64,000 nucleotides of DNA from Algibacter lectus (GCF_900112395.1 NZ_FOLN01000004.1:248001-312000); one strand, 5' to 3'. Shown: positions 9,827 to 19,312, counted from the stretch's first letter. Notes: a model not told the origin generated them from the sequence alone. Numbers and translations are program-made.

Positions 9827-10447
9827 ATGTCTTTAAAAAAATCTATTCTACTTATTGTTATCTTATTATTAATCGACCAGATTAGTAAAATATACATTAA
9901 AACCAATTTCGCACTTCATGAAAATGTTGAGGTATTTAGTTGGTTCAAAATATATTTTATAGAAAATGATGGCATGGCTTGGGGTACAAAAATTAGTGAT
10001 TTTGTTTCCTTTATAGACGATAGATCTGCAAAAATCGCTTTAACCCTATTTAGAGTTTTTGCTATTTTTGGTATTGGTTATTGGCTTGTTGATGCAACTA
10101 AAAAGCAAAGTTCTAAAATATTAATTACAGCTATTGCTTTAATATTTTCCGGTGCTTTAGGTAATATTATAGATTCAGTATTTTATGGTGTTTTATTTGA
10201 AGATAGCATGAACCAAGTAGCAAGCTTTTTACCGGAAGCAGGAGGATATGATAGCTTATTACATGGCAAAGTAGTAGACATGCTTTATTTTCCTTTATTT
10301 CAAATAAATTTACCGCAATGGCTACCTTTATATGGCGGACAACGCTTTAACTTCTTCGAACCTGTATTCAATGTAGCCGATATGGCTATAAGCACAGGTT
10401 TTCTAATGTTAATTGTATTTAATAAGAAAGCGTTCAGTAAAGATTAA
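9827..10447 (+). CDS. lspA: Lipoprotein signal peptidase (signal peptidase II)
   Basis: An inner-membrane aspartyl protease that removes signal peptides from prolipoproteins after lipidation. The 206-residue protein has four predicted membrane segments (about 5-22, 68-88, 97-116, 180-198). The catalytic aspartates are D116 in LGNIIDSVFYG and D185 in FNVADMAIS, both in their conserved contexts, and the ENDGMAWG segment matches the family's N-x-G-x-A/S-W/F region. It is longer than the 160-170 residues of E. coli LspA because of an insertion between the catalytic residues (about 122-170), typical of Bacteroidetes. Its substrates would include the lipoproteins at 34241, 36780 and 41707. It converges on the gene at 10460, 12 nt away. 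Confidence 0.96.
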   Translation: MSLKKSILLIVILLLIDQISKIYIKTNFALHENVEVFSWFKIYFIENDGMAWGTKISDFVSFIDDRSAKIALTLFRVFAIFGIGYWLVDATKKQSSKILITAIALIFSGALGNIIDSVFYGVLFEDSMNQVASFLPEAGGYDSLLHGKVVDMLYFPLFQINLPQWLPLYGGQRFNFFEPVFNVADMAISTGFLMLIVFNKKAFSKD

Positions 10448-10459
10448 GTTTATAATGCT

Positions 10460-11026
10460 TTACGAAAACTCATAAACACGCTCTGGCGTTACGCAATAAT
10501 CTAGGCGCACATCACTTTCAAAAACATCGGTAATTTCGGCGGAAGCTTCAAAAAAAGACAAGCCTATTTTAATAGTTTCAGGTTTACATTTGACTAAAAA
10601 CCGATCGTAAAAACCTTTACCATAACCAACACGGTTACCAAGTGTATCAAAGGCTAAGAGCGGAATAAACACTACTTCAACCTTATCATCTAAAATCTCG
10701 ATACCATCAATAGGTTCAGGAATATTATAGTTGTTTTTTTTAATAACCATATTATCGGTTAATAAAAAATGCTGCATACCACCAGTTTTAAAATCGCTTT
10801 TAGAAATTAAAATATTTTTATCCTTTCCCGATAAAATATTCAGAATATAATCGGTGTTTACCTCCTTATGTTCTTCAATAGCTAGAAAAACATGATAAAA
10901 AGAAGCATTCCAAACTGGCAATTTTAAAAGCTGATTAGCAATAGCCAAGCTAAAATCGTCTATTTGATTTACAGATAATTCGCTTCTAAGTTTTTTATAT
11001 GTTTTTCGTAATTCGTTTTTAGTCAT
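10460..11026 (-). CDS. 5-formyltetrahydrofolate cyclo-ligase
   Basis: Converts 5-formyl-THF to 5,10-methenyl-THF using ATP, a salvage step in one-carbon metabolism (MTHFS family, YgfA/Fau in E. coli). The 188-residue length is standard. The N-terminal helix MTKNELRKTYKKLRSEL and the C-terminal signature FIPLLAFDTLGNRVGYGKGF (substrate/ATP site) are clearly present. It is the last gene of a four-gene minus-strand run, 22 nt after the aspartoacylase-like gene, so it may share that transcript, although the pathway link is not obvious. Confidence 0.94.
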   Translation of the reverse strand: MTKNELRKTYKKLRSELSVNQIDDFSLAIANQLLKLPVWNASFYHVFLAIEEHKEVNTDYILNILSGKDKNILISKSDFKTGGMQHFLLTDNMVIKKNNYNIPEPIDGIEILDDKVEVVFIPLLAFDTLGNRVGYGKGFYDRFLVKCKPETIKIGLSFFEASAEITDVFESDVRLDYCVTPERVYEFS

Positions 11027-11048
11027 TCTAAAATCATATTATCAAAAC

Positions 11049-12023
11049 TTAATGTTTCAAGGTTGTAGAGATGTGAAACAAGGCATCCCCCTGATATACA
11101 ATAGGCGATTCGTTTACATTAATAATATATCCAGAATTTGGTGCTTTCACAACATATTCAAACTTGCCATAAGGATCTGTAATATTACCCAATACATCAC
11201 GCCTATCAACATAAGAACCTATGGCAACCTCAGGTTTAAACATGCCCGAATATTTAGCACGTTGCCATTTACTATCATCTATAAAAATGGTGCTTTTTCT
11301 AGGTGTTGCACTTTTAAAATTAACCCCAAGCATACCTAAATATTTCAATACACGTTTAGATCCATTTACTCCAGAGTTGGTTACAGCATCATCAATATGG
11401 TTAGATTTTCCACCTTCAAAAAGCAAAAGAGGCTTCCCTAATTTATAGCAAGTTGTTCTAAACGATTTCGATAAGTTTTTAGAATACAAAACAAAAGGTG
11501 CTCCAAAAGCTTTCGCTAAATTATTAAGTTCAACATCTTCCTTTGTATAACGCAGTTGCGGTGCATTAAAACGACCAGACCCACCCGTATGAAAATCTAA
11601 AATAATATCTACATGTGGTAAAATTTCGTTTACCAACTTAAAAGCAACGCGAGCCGCCAACGAACCTGTTGGACTACCAGGGAATACTCGGTTTAAATCG
11701 CGACCATCAGGAAATTCTCGTTTTAAGTTTATAAACCCAAAAACATTAATAACCGGAATACAAATTATGGTTCCTATTTTAGGTTTATTAATACCTTTAG
11801 CAATAAGTTGTCTAACAATTTCAACACCATTAACTTCATCTCCATGAATTCCTGCTGTAAAAAGCACAATTGGACCAGGCTTTTTAGCACGCGAAATTAT
11901 AACCGGTACATTTACTGGTGTTGAGGTATGTAAATTAGCCACATCAAAATTAACCTCTCTACTCTCTCCCGGACCTATATCTTCTCCTAAAATAGTTAAA
12001 ATGTTGTTGCGTAATTCTGGCAT
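11049..12023 (-). CDS. Succinylglutamate desuccinylase/aspartoacylase-family metalloenzyme
   Basis: An M14-like zinc-dependent amidohydrolase or carboxypeptidase of 324 residues. The first zinc site is H60-G-D-E63 (AGIHGDE) and the third ligand is H145 in ILDFHTGG; FPDGRDLNRVFPG is the substrate-binding Asn-Arg segment of the AstE/ASPA family. A C-terminal beta-rich domain (about 240-324) resembles the small domain of these enzymes. It directly abuts the stop of the upstream RimK-like gene and is therefore almost certainly co-translated with it. In AstE the reaction is release of succinate from succinylglutamate; here, next to a RimK-type ligase and no arginine-degradation genes, removal of ligated amino acids or another acyl-amino acid hydrolysis is more likely (inference). 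Confidence 0.88.
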   Translation of the reverse strand: MPELRNNILTILGEDIGPGESREVNFDVANLHTSTPVNVPVIISRAKKPGPIVLFTAGIHGDEVNGVEIVRQLIAKGINKPKIGTIICIPVINVFGFINLKREFPDGRDLNRVFPGSPTGSLAARVAFKLVNEILPHVDIILDFHTGGSGRFNAPQLRYTKEDVELNNLAKAFGAPFVLYSKNLSKSFRTTCYKLGKPLLLFEGGKSNHIDDAVTNSGVNGSKRVLKYLGMLGVNFKSATPRKSTIFIDDSKWQRAKYSGMFKPEVAIGSYVDRRDVLGNITDPYGKFEYVVKAPNSGYIINVNESPIVYQGDALFHISTTLKH

Positions 12024-12899
12024 TTATTTCGTGTTTTTTTCAATATAAACAATAATATTCTTTGCAATATTTCGTCCTGTAGCAGCTTCAATACCCTCTA
12101 AACCAGGTGTAGAATTCACCTCTAACAATAACGGGCCACGTTCCGACTGTAACATATCTACACCGCAAACAGGCAGCTTTAAAGCTGTAGCGGCATTCAT
12201 AGCCACCTTTAACTCATCATGATTAAGTTTTACAATTTCGGCCGATCCGCCACGGTGTAAATTAGATCTAAACTCCCCCTCTTTTCCTTGGCGTTTCATA
12301 GCACCAACCACTTGGCCATCTACAACCAAGGCACGTAAATCTGCACCTTTAGCTTCCGATATATATTCTTGCACCAATGCACGAGCCTGTAAACCATTAA
12401 AAGCCTCTAAAACAGATTCTGCAGCATTTTTAGTTTCAGCTAAAACCACTCCTAAACCTTGAGTACCTTCTAAAAGTTTAATAATAACCGGTGTACCACC
12501 AACATGCTCAATAACACGTTCTACATCGCGAGAATAATTAGTAAACACCGTTTTAGGCATACCAATTCCTGCTTTAGACAAACGCTGAAAACTACGCAGT
12601 TTATCACGAGAACGAATAATCGCATCCGATGTTACTGTGGTAAAAACCCCCATCATTTCAAACTGGCGCACTACAGCACAACCAAAAAAGGTAACCGAAG
12701 TTCCAATTCTAGGTATAATAGCATCAACATAGTCTAAATATCGATCTTTATAAAAAATCGTTGGGTTTTCCTTTTCAATAATAAGGTCACACTTCAACGG
12801 GTCTATAACCTCGATTTTATGACCTCTTTTTTTCCCTTCTTCCACCAAGCGATCAGTCGAATACAGTTCCGCATTACGCGATAAAATTACTATGTTCAT
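12024..12899 (-). CDS. rimK: RimK-type ATP-grasp ligase (ribosomal protein S6 glutamate ligase-like)
   Basis: RimK adds glutamate residues to the C-terminus of ribosomal protein S6 using ATP, and related enzymes make poly-alpha-glutamate or modify other targets. The length of 291 residues matches E. coli RimK (300). ATP-grasp features: K141 in [13 protein letters not shown]178 in ALVQEYI, and the metal-binding end [21 protein letters not shown] with E260 and N262. The middle [18 protein letters not shown] segment is diagnostic of the family. It starts 2 nt after the stop of the retropepsin-like gene and ends against the start of the AstE-like gene. It is firm as a RimK family member; the true substrate is not shown by the sequence. 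Confidence 0.93.
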   Translation of the reverse strand: MNIVILSRNAELYSTDRLVEEGKKRGHKIEVIDPLKCDLIIEKENPTIFYKDRYLDYVDAIIPRIGTSVTFFGCAVVRQFEMMGVFTTVTSDAIIRSRDKLRSFQRLSKAGIGMPKTVFTNYSRDVERVIEHVGGTPVIIKLLEGTQGLGVVLAETKNAAESVLEAFNGLQARALVQEYISEAKGADLRALVVDGQVVGAMKRQGKEGEFRSNLHRGGSAEIVKLNHDELKVAMNAATALKLPVCGVDMLQSERGPLLLEVNSTPGLEGIEAATGRNIAKNIIVYIEKNTK

Positions 12900-12901
12900 T
12901 G

Positions 12902-13327
12902 TTATTGTTTTTTCATTTTAAAAGAAACTTGTTCCAAATCCACATCGATCAAAAATTTTTGTTTTAAAAATTGTCTTCCAATCAACACCGGATATTTCAT
13001 ATCGCTTCTCGTGCTTAAAGTTAAGTTAATCTTGTATGTTTTACCAAAGATTACCACATCAGATTTTACTTTATATCTATTTTCCTTAAAACCGTTACTA
13101 CTTTTCACATTGGTTCGTGAAAATTCGGTAAACACAATTTCTGTATCACCAAAATTTTGATGTACATCACTACTAAAACCACATTTTAGCACATTATTTT
13201 CTTCAATTATTTCCGTACAATGTATTGCCGATGTATAAGCACCTGTATCCATTTTTACATCAATATTAAACAAACCTAATACAGGAAAATCTAAAACATC
13301 GGTTCTACCTAAAATCTTTTTACTCAT
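12902..13327 (-). CDS. Retropepsin-like 'ATP-dependent zinc protease' family protein (RimB-like)
   Basis: A 141-residue single-domain aspartic-protease fold of the Zn_protease family (PF05618 type). The catalytic-type triplet D27-T28-G29-A30 lies in [14 protein letters not shown], and [20 protein letters not shown] is the second conserved block with the ILIGR-like flap. In Pseudomonas a family member, RimB, is encoded with RimK and regulates it. Here it is first in the minus-strand operon and only 2 nt before rimK, matching that association. The name zinc protease is historical; the fold suggests an aspartic protease active as a dimer. Its target is unknown. Confidence 0.88.
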   Translation of the reverse strand: MSKKILGRTDVLDFPVLGLFNIDVKMDTGAYTSAIHCTEIIEENNVLKCGFSSDVHQNFGDTEIVFTEFSRTNVKSSNGFKENRYKVKSDVVIFGKTYKINLTLSTRSDMKYPVLIGRQFLKQKFLIDVDLEQVSFKMKKQ

Positions 13328-13344
13328 TTTTCAATTATTTCTTT

Positions 13345-13444
13345 GGGCGTTACCAGAAGGGTCGGGCTTTCCGCAGTCGCTTTTTTGTGTTGCATAGGTG
13401 CAACCACACAAAAAGAGCTCCAACAATGCTGCAATCCCTAACGC
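13345..13444 (+). repeat. Dispersed intergenic repeat, copy 1
   Basis: A GC-richer island bounded by GCGTTA (13347-13352) and TAACGC (13439-13444). Diagnostic tracts are GGGCGTTACC, GGGTCGGGCTTTCCGC and GCTGCAATCCCTAACGC. Its centre forms an imperfect hairpin from CTTTTTTGTG around 13380 to CACACAAAAAG around 13415. Related copies lie at 19169-19312 and, inverted, at 21161-21244. From memory, sequences of this type are widespread between genes in marine Flavobacteriaceae. No open frame is present. Confidence 0.75.
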
Positions 13445-13655
13445 AAGCCCATCTGCAAACATCAATTTTCGTCAATAAACAAAACACATCCTAGCAAACT
13501 AGAAGCGTTTTTAAAAGTGGCGAAAATATACAATTAGTCAATTCAAAAAACATTTTTAAAAAATAATTTCTACCTATAAATTAACAAGCATAAGTTATAA
13601 CATCTATTCGTATAAATTCGTGAGATTACTATCTAAAAAACATCAATAAAATAAT

Positions 13656-13663
13656 TACCTTTG
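13656..13663 (+). promoter_or_regulatory. -7 promoter element of uvrC
   Basis: TACCTTTG matches the Bacteroidetes TAnnTTTG element exactly and ends 5 nt before the uvrC ATG, so the transcript would start at or next to the start codon. No clear -33 TTG was seen at the usual distance. Confidence 0.6.
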
Positions 13664-13668
13664 AAACA

Positions 13669-15468
13669 ATGGATACCCCTGATTTAGACATACAATTAAA
13701 GACCCTGCCAAATCAACCTGGTGTTTATCAATATTTTGATAAAGATGATACCATAATTTACGTTGGTAAAGCCAAAAACCTTAAAAAAAGGGTCACCTCC
13801 TATTTCACTAAAACCCACGACAACGGTAAAACTCGCGTGTTGGTAAAAAAAATAGCCAACATAAAGCACATTGTGGTCGATACCGAAACCGATGCACTTC
13901 TACTGGAAAACAACCTGATAAAAAAGTACAAGCCGCGATACAATGTTTTATTAAAAGATGATAAATCGTACCCATGGATTTGCATAAAAAACGAACGTTT
14001 CCCACGCGTGTTTTCTACACGACGTGTTTTTAAAGACGGTAGCGATTATTTTGGACCATACACCAGTGGTAAAACCGTTTATACGCTTTTAGATTTAATA
14101 AAAGGCTTGTACAGTTTACGTACCTGTAACTTTAACTTATCTCAAGAAAAAGTAAATTCAGGCAAATATAAAGTCTGCTTAGAATACCATTTAGGCAACT
14201 GCAAAGGCCCTTGTGAAAACCGCGAAACCGAAGCAGAATACAACAAAAACATAGTAGCAATAAAAGAAATTTTAAAAGGAAATTTTAAAGACTCCTTACA
14301 GCAATTTAAACAGCAAATGCGCGATTTAGCAGACAACATGCAGTTTGAAGAAGCCCATAAAATGAAGGAGAAAATTCAGGTTTTAGAAAATTACCAAGCT
14401 AAATCTACCATTGTAAATCCAAAAATTAGTAATGTAGATGTATTCTCTATCATGAGCGACGAAGGCTATGGTTACATCAATTTTTTACAATTATCCTACG
14501 GCTCCATAATTCGTTCGCATACTTTAGAAATTAAAAAGAAGCTAGACGAAACCGACCAAGAATTACTAGAACTCGCGATTACAGAAATCAGACAACGTTT
14601 CGATTCTAATTCTAAAGAAATTTACGTTCCCTTTAAAGTTAATATAGGCGAAAACTTAAAAGTTACAGTACCACAATTGGGCGATAAAAAACATATTTTA
14701 GATCTATCACTTCGGAATGCTAAGTATTTCCGAATGGAACGTTTTAAACAAATAAAAATAGTAGATCCAGATAGGCATGCCAACAGAGTTATGGCACAAA
14801 TGAAAGCCGATTTACGTCTTTCTGAAGAACCTCGCCACATTGAATGTTTCGATAACTCGAATATCCAAGGCACAAACCCTGTAGCGGCTTGCGTTGTATT
14901 TAAAAATGGCAAACCCAGTAAAAAAGACTATCGCCACTTTAATATAAAAACCGTAGTTGGTCCAGACGATTTTGCTTCTATGGAAGAGGTTGTATACCGT
15001 CGTTACAAACGTTTAGTTGAAGAAGAACAACCTTTACCACAACTAATAATAATAGATGGTGGAAAAGGACAACTATCTTCAGCATTAAAAAGTTTAGACG
15101 CATTAGGCTTACGAAATACTATTGCTATTATAGGAATCGCAAAACGTTTAGAAGAATTATTCTATCCAGACGATCCAATTCCCTTATATTTAGATAAAAA
15201 AAGTGAAACTCTAAAGATAATTCAGCAATTACGAAATGAAGCCCACCGTTTTGGTATTGAGCATCACCGTAATAAACGTAGTAAATCAGCTTTAAATACC
15301 GAGCTTGAAACCATTCCGGGTATTGGCGATAAAACCATTGTAGAATTATTGAAACATTTTAAATCGGCAAAACGTGTAGCAAATGCTAAACTAGACGAAC
15401 TAGAAGATGTTGTTGGCGTATCGAGAGCCTCAAAAATTTACACCTTTTATCACGAAAAGGAGACTTAA
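13669..15468 (+). CDS. uvrC: Excinuclease ABC subunit C
   Basis: The incision subunit of nucleotide excision repair, cutting on both sides of a lesion marked by UvrAB. The 599 residues contain a GIY-YIG nuclease domain (about 15-95, GVYQYF and YVGKAKNLKKR), a Cys-containing linker (YHLGNCKGPC), a UVR UvrB-binding motif (about 223-250), an RNase H-like endonuclease domain (about 385-490, IECFDNSNIQGTNPVA and IIIDGGKGQL) and a C-terminal helix-hairpin-helix pair (about 545-595, IPGIGDKT). All expected domains are intact. The ATG at 13669 sits 5 nt after a -7 promoter element, so the mRNA is probably leaderless. It is followed 62 nt later by the patatin gene, possibly co-transcribed. Confidence 0.97.
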   Translation: MDTPDLDIQLKTLPNQPGVYQYFDKDDTIIYVGKAKNLKKRVTSYFTKTHDNGKTRVLVKKIANIKHIVVDTETDALLLENNLIKKYKPRYNVLLKDDKSYPWICIKNERFPRVFSTRRVFKDGSDYFGPYTSGKTVYTLLDLIKGLYSLRTCNFNLSQEKVNSGKYKVCLEYHLGNCKGPCENRETEAEYNKNIVAIKEILKGNFKDSLQQFKQQMRDLADNMQFEEAHKMKEKIQVLENYQAKSTIVNPKISNVDVFSIMSDEGYGYINFLQLSYGSIIRSHTLEIKKKLDETDQELLELAITEIRQRFDSNSKEIYVPFKVNIGENLKVTVPQLGDKKHILDLSLRNAKYFRMERFKQIKIVDPDRHANRVMAQMKADLRLSEEPRHIECFDNSNIQGTNPVAACVVFKNGKPSKKDYRHFNIKTVVGPDDFASMEEVVYRRYKRLVEEEQPLPQLIIIDGGKGQLSSALKSLDALGLRNTIAIIGIAKRLEELFYPDDPIPLYLDKKSETLKIIQQLRNEAHRFGIEHHRNKRSKSALNTELETIPGIGDKTIVELLKHFKSAKRVANAKLDELEDVVGVSRASKIYTFYHEKET

Positions 15469-15530
15469 ATAGAATACCAATTATCAGTAAAATATTATTA
15501 TTAAACATACACCCGTTAAAATAAAAAACA

Positions 15531-17762
15531 TTGATAAAAAAAACCACCATATTACTCCTAATTCTGTTCGTTGGCCTTTCCGCGAAAGCGCAAAACAAAA
15601 CAGAAAAAAATACTCCAAAAGTAGGCTTGGTATTAAGTGGTGGTGGAGCAAAAGGGCTTGCCCACATTGGTGTTTTAAAAGTTATAGACAGTTTAGGTAT
15701 TAAGATAGATTATATTGCAGGCACAAGTATGGGCGCCGTAATTGGCGGACTTTATGCCTCGGGATATTCGGGTAATCAACTAGATTCTATTTTTCATCAA
15801 GTAGATTTTGATAAACTTATAAACGATAATTTGCCAAGAGCTTCTAAGGCCTTTTACGAACGTGATAATGCCGAAAGATATGCGGTGAAATTACCCTTCG
15901 ACGATTTTAAAATTAAATTACCATCTGCACTTTCTCGTGGTCAAAACACTTATAATTTATTTTCAACCTTAACGCTATCTATAAACGAAACTAGCGATTT
16001 CAGCAAATTACCTATTCCGTTTTTTTGTATTGGCACAAACGTAGAAACGGGTAACCAAGTGGTTTTAGAATCGGGCGATTTAACACAATCTATTATGGCG
16101 AGTAGCGCGCTTCCATCACTTTACCAGCCGGTTATAATTAATGGCGATGTACTTGTAGATGGTGGTGTAATTAACAACTACCCTATTGGAGAATTACGTG
16201 CTAAAGGCATGGATAAAATTATTGGTGTAGATGTACAAGACGATCTTTTAAAACGCGACGAACTCACCTCGGCTCCCGATGTTTTGCTTCAAATAAATAA
16301 TTTCAGAACGGTAAACGACATGAAATTAAAAGCCAAGCTTACCGATATTTACATAAAACCAAATATTAAAGAATACAACGTGGTATCTTTTAATGAAGGT
16401 CGAGAAATTATTGAAAGTGGAAAAATAGCCACATTAGCAAACCTAGAAGACTTTAAAAACTTACCTCTAAGAAAAAAAGAACAAAAACTTAAAGAAAGAG
16501 TACCAGATAGTATTACCATAAACAACCTATCAATAAAAGGCAATAAAAGCTACACACGCGCCTATGTTTTAGGAAAGTTAAAATTAAAGCAAAGCGGAAA
16601 AATAAGCTACACAGATTTTATAGAAGGAGTGAACAATTTAGTAGCAACCAATAACTTCGATTCCTTTCAATATAAATTAAAACATACAGGAGCTTCTGAA
16701 ACTTACGATTTAGAAACGCATTTAACCGAAACTAAAAACACAACGTTTTTAAAACTTGGTATCCATTTTGATGATTTATACAAAAGCGCCATTCTAGTAA
16801 ACATCACTAAAAAACGATTACTATTTAAAAATGATATCGCTTCTTTCGATTTTATTCTAGGCGATAATGTGCGTTATAATTTCGATTATTTAATAGACAA
16901 AGGTTTTTACTGGAGTGTTGGTTTCCGTTCTAGTTTCAATACATTTAATAAAAACGTAAGCGCAAGTTTATTATTGGAAGACAGTGAAATAGACGCCACC
17001 GGATTAAACAAAATAGCAACAGAATTGGATGATCAAACCAATCAATTTTATCTACAAACATTGTTCAGAAAAGATTTTGCATTCAGTATAGGAGCAGAAC
17101 ACAAGCGTTTAGAGTTAAGCTCAGAAACTTTTTTAACAGATAGTCCAGACGAAGAATATGTATTCGAAAAAACAGATTATCTAAGTGTTTTCGGAAACCT
17201 TAAATTAGACACCTACGATAACAAATATTTCCCTAAAAAAGGCGTGTATTTTAATGGCGATTTACACACCTACTTATTTGCCTCTAACTTCAATAAAGAT
17301 TTCGATAACTTCTCTATTGCTAAAGCAGATTTAGGCTATGCCTTTAGCGCATCACACAATTTAGCATTCAATATAAAAACAAGTGGTGGTTTTAAAACCG
17401 GTAACAAATCGACCAAAACCTTAGATTTCGCACTTGGAGGATACGGTAATAACCTAATAAACAACTTCATACCATTTATTGGTCACGATTTTATTTCCCT
17501 TACGGGGAATAGCTACGTAAAGGCATCTTTTATTGCCGATTATGAAATTTTCAAAAAACATCACATTACGCTAGAAGGCAACTGGGCCAACATAGACGAC
17601 GATATTTTCGACTCTGGCGAATGGTTCTCACTTCCAGACAATCGCGGTTACGGCTTAGGTTACGCCATGGAAACCCTTATAGGTCCGCTACAAGTAAAAT
17701 ACAGTTATGCGCCCGAGTTAGGCCAAAGCATCTGGTTCTTTAATTTAGGTTTTTGGTTCTAA
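15531..17762 (+). CDS. Patatin-like phospholipase fused to an outer-membrane beta-barrel
   Basis: A 743-residue exported lipid acyl hydrolase anchored in the outer membrane, of the PlpD/RssA-barrel type. A signal peptide (about 1-20, ending SAKAQ) precedes the patatin domain (about 30-310) with oxyanion loop GGGAKG, nucleophile S66 in GTSMG and catalytic D210 in DGG. A POTRA-like segment follows (about 325-400, SITINNLSIKGNKSYTRAYV), then a 16-strand-type barrel ending in the aromatic residue of FNLGFWF. The start is a TTG: no in-frame ATG exists upstream of the signal peptide, and the next ATG is inside the active site. The likely function is phospholipid hydrolysis at the cell surface; the in vivo substrate is unknown. 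Confidence 0.92.
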   Translation: MIKKTTILLLILFVGLSAKAQNKTEKNTPKVGLVLSGGGAKGLAHIGVLKVIDSLGIKIDYIAGTSMGAVIGGLYASGYSGNQLDSIFHQVDFDKLINDNLPRASKAFYERDNAERYAVKLPFDDFKIKLPSALSRGQNTYNLFSTLTLSINETSDFSKLPIPFFCIGTNVETGNQVVLESGDLTQSIMASSALPSLYQPVIINGDVLVDGGVINNYPIGELRAKGMDKIIGVDVQDDLLKRDELTSAPDVLLQINNFRTVNDMKLKAKLTDIYIKPNIKEYNVVSFNEGREIIESGKIATLANLEDFKNLPLRKKEQKLKERVPDSITINNLSIKGNKSYTRAYVLGKLKLKQSGKISYTDFIEGVNNLVATNNFDSFQYKLKHTGASETYDLETHLTETKNTTFLKLGIHFDDLYKSAILVNITKKRLLFKNDIASFDFILGDNVRYNFDYLIDKGFYWSVGFRSSFNTFNKNVSASLLLEDSEIDATGLNKIATELDDQTNQFYLQTLFRKDFAFSIGAEHKRLELSSETFLTDSPDEEYVFEKTDYLSVFGNLKLDTYDNKYFPKKGVYFNGDLHTYLFASNFNKDFDNFSIAKADLGYAFSASHNLAFNIKTSGGFKTGNKSTKTLDFALGGYGNNLINNFIPFIGHDFISLTGNSYVKASFIADYEIFKKHHITLEGNWANIDDDIFDSGEWFSLPDNRGYGLGYAMETLIGPLQVKYSYAPELGQSIWFFNLGFWF

Positions 17763-17997
17763 ACCAACGATTACGATTTATTCAAAATAAATTCTATTTT
17801 ACGAGTTATAATTTAAAATTTTACGATATTTGTGGTAATATGACACTGTTTTGGGCAAATTTACTTCAGCACCTTAATTTTCTTATCAAGAGAAATCCTG
17901 AATAAGCAGGCATTATTGTATATTTAAATCACTTTTTTTAAAGTTTAAAGCCACACGCTTTAAAACGTTTAATTATTAACTTATAATTCTAAAAAGT

Positions 17998-19155
17998 ATG
18001 CCTATTTATCATAAACTAGGAAACATTCCTCCTAAACGACACACACAATTTAGAAAACCAGACGGCAGTTTGTACGCCGAACAACTTTTTGGCACCATTG
18101 GTTTCGATGGTATGGCAACCAATAGCTACCACGAACAACGACCAACACAAGTAAAAGTAATAAAAAACCAATACAGTGTTGCTCCAAAAATTGCATTAAA
18201 AAACAACATAAAATCTTATAGATTAAAAGGCTTTCAAGTAAAACCAGAAAACGATTATCTAGAAAGTCGTAAAACCGTTTTAATAAATAGCGATTGCGCT
18301 ATTATTCTAGCAGCACCAAAACAATCTACAGAAAACTATTTTTATAAAAACACCGATGCCGACGAGCTTATTTTTGTGCACAAAGGCACCGGAAAACTGC
18401 GCACACACTTAGGAAACCTGGATTTTAAATACGGTGATTATCTTTTAATTCCGCGCGGTATTATTTATAAAATAGATTTCGACACCGAAGACAACAGGCT
18501 TTTTATAGTAGAATCGCGTCGCCCAATTTACACACCAAAACGTTACCGCAATTGGTTTGGGCAACTTTTGGAACACGCTCCATTTTGTGAACGTGATATT
18601 CGCCGTCCGGTAGAATTAGAAACCCATAACGAAAATGGAGATTTTTTAATAAAAGTAAAAAAACAAGACGATATTATAGAAATGGTTTACGCCTCTCATC
18701 CTTTTGATGTTGTGGGCTACGACGGCTACAATTATCCGTACGCCTTTTCCATACACGATTTCGAACCCATAACAGGCCGCATACACCAACCGCCACCGGT
18801 GCACCAAACTTTTGAAACCGATGCCTTTGTAATATGCAGTTTTGTGCCGCGAATTTACGACTACCATCCGCAATCTATTCCGGCGCCATACAACCATAGC
18901 AACATCGATTCCGATGAAGTTTTATATTACGTAGACGGCGATTTTATGAGTCGTAACGATATCGATCAAGGTCATATTTCTCTGCATCCTGCAGGTATTC
19001 CACACGGTCCGCACCCAGGAGCCACCGAGCGTAGTATTGGCAAAACCAAAACCAACGAACTCGCTGTAATGGTAGACACCTTTAAACCACTCATGCTAAC
19101 CGAAGAAGCCATGAAAATTGCCGACGAGAACTATTATAAATCCTGGTTAGAATAA
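17998..19155 (+). CDS. hmgA: Homogentisate 1,2-dioxygenase
   Basis: A cytoplasmic Fe(II) enzyme that opens the ring of homogentisate to maleylacetoacetate in tyrosine degradation. The length of 385 residues is close to the short bacterial form. The N-terminus PIYHKLGNIPPKRHTQFRKP and the metal-site region with H300 and E307 (PYNHSNIDSDE) and H336/H339 (GIPHGPHPG) fit the family, as does the HQPPPVHQTF segment. It shares orientation with hppD, which performs the preceding step, with one small membrane-protein gene between them. Regulation is not visible; a 235-bp gap precedes it. Confidence 0.94.
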   Translation: MPIYHKLGNIPPKRHTQFRKPDGSLYAEQLFGTIGFDGMATNSYHEQRPTQVKVIKNQYSVAPKIALKNNIKSYRLKGFQVKPENDYLESRKTVLINSDCAIILAAPKQSTENYFYKNTDADELIFVHKGTGKLRTHLGNLDFKYGDYLLIPRGIIYKIDFDTEDNRLFIVESRRPIYTPKRYRNWFGQLLEHAPFCERDIRRPVELETHNENGDFLIKVKKQDDIIEMVYASHPFDVVGYDGYNYPYAFSIHDFEPITGRIHQPPPVHQTFETDAFVICSFVPRIYDYHPQSIPAPYNHSNIDSDEVLYYVDGDFMSRNDIDQGHISLHPAGIPHGPHPGATERSIGKTKTNELAVMVDTFKPLMLTEEAMKIADENYYKSWLE

Positions 19156-19168
19156 AATAATAAGAAGC

Positions 19169-19312
19169 TAATCCTGCTTTCCGCTATATCTTTTAACAAA
19201 GCCACTTGTCTATTATTTAAGTTTTATTACTTTCATTAAAAATTTAGTAAAACACAAAGTTTAGAACATTATAACGCTTTGTAAAAAGGATGCCGCTGCA
19301 ATCAGAGCTAAC
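19169..19312 (+). repeat. Dispersed intergenic repeat, copy 2 (degenerate)
   Basis: The left part (GCTTTCCGCTATATC, around 19176-19190) and right part (GGATGCCGCTGCAATC, around 19288-19303) match the two ends of the repeat family, flanking a longer AT-rich centre. CTTTTAACAAAG (about 19190-19201) can pair imperfectly with CTTTGTAAAAAG (19277-19288). The outer GGGCGTTA end is not preserved, so this looks like an eroded copy. It fills most of the hmgA to 19405 gap. Confidence 0.55.

Larger units (their letters stand above)
13328..13668. other. 341-bp divergent intergenic region (rimK operon / uvrC)
   Basis: Separates the minus-strand rimK operon from plus-strand uvrC. It holds one copy of a dispersed repeat (13345-13444) and the uvrC -7 element at 13656-13663. 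The rest is plain AT-rich DNA. The promoter of the rimK operon must lie here as well but was not identified. Confidence 0.6.
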
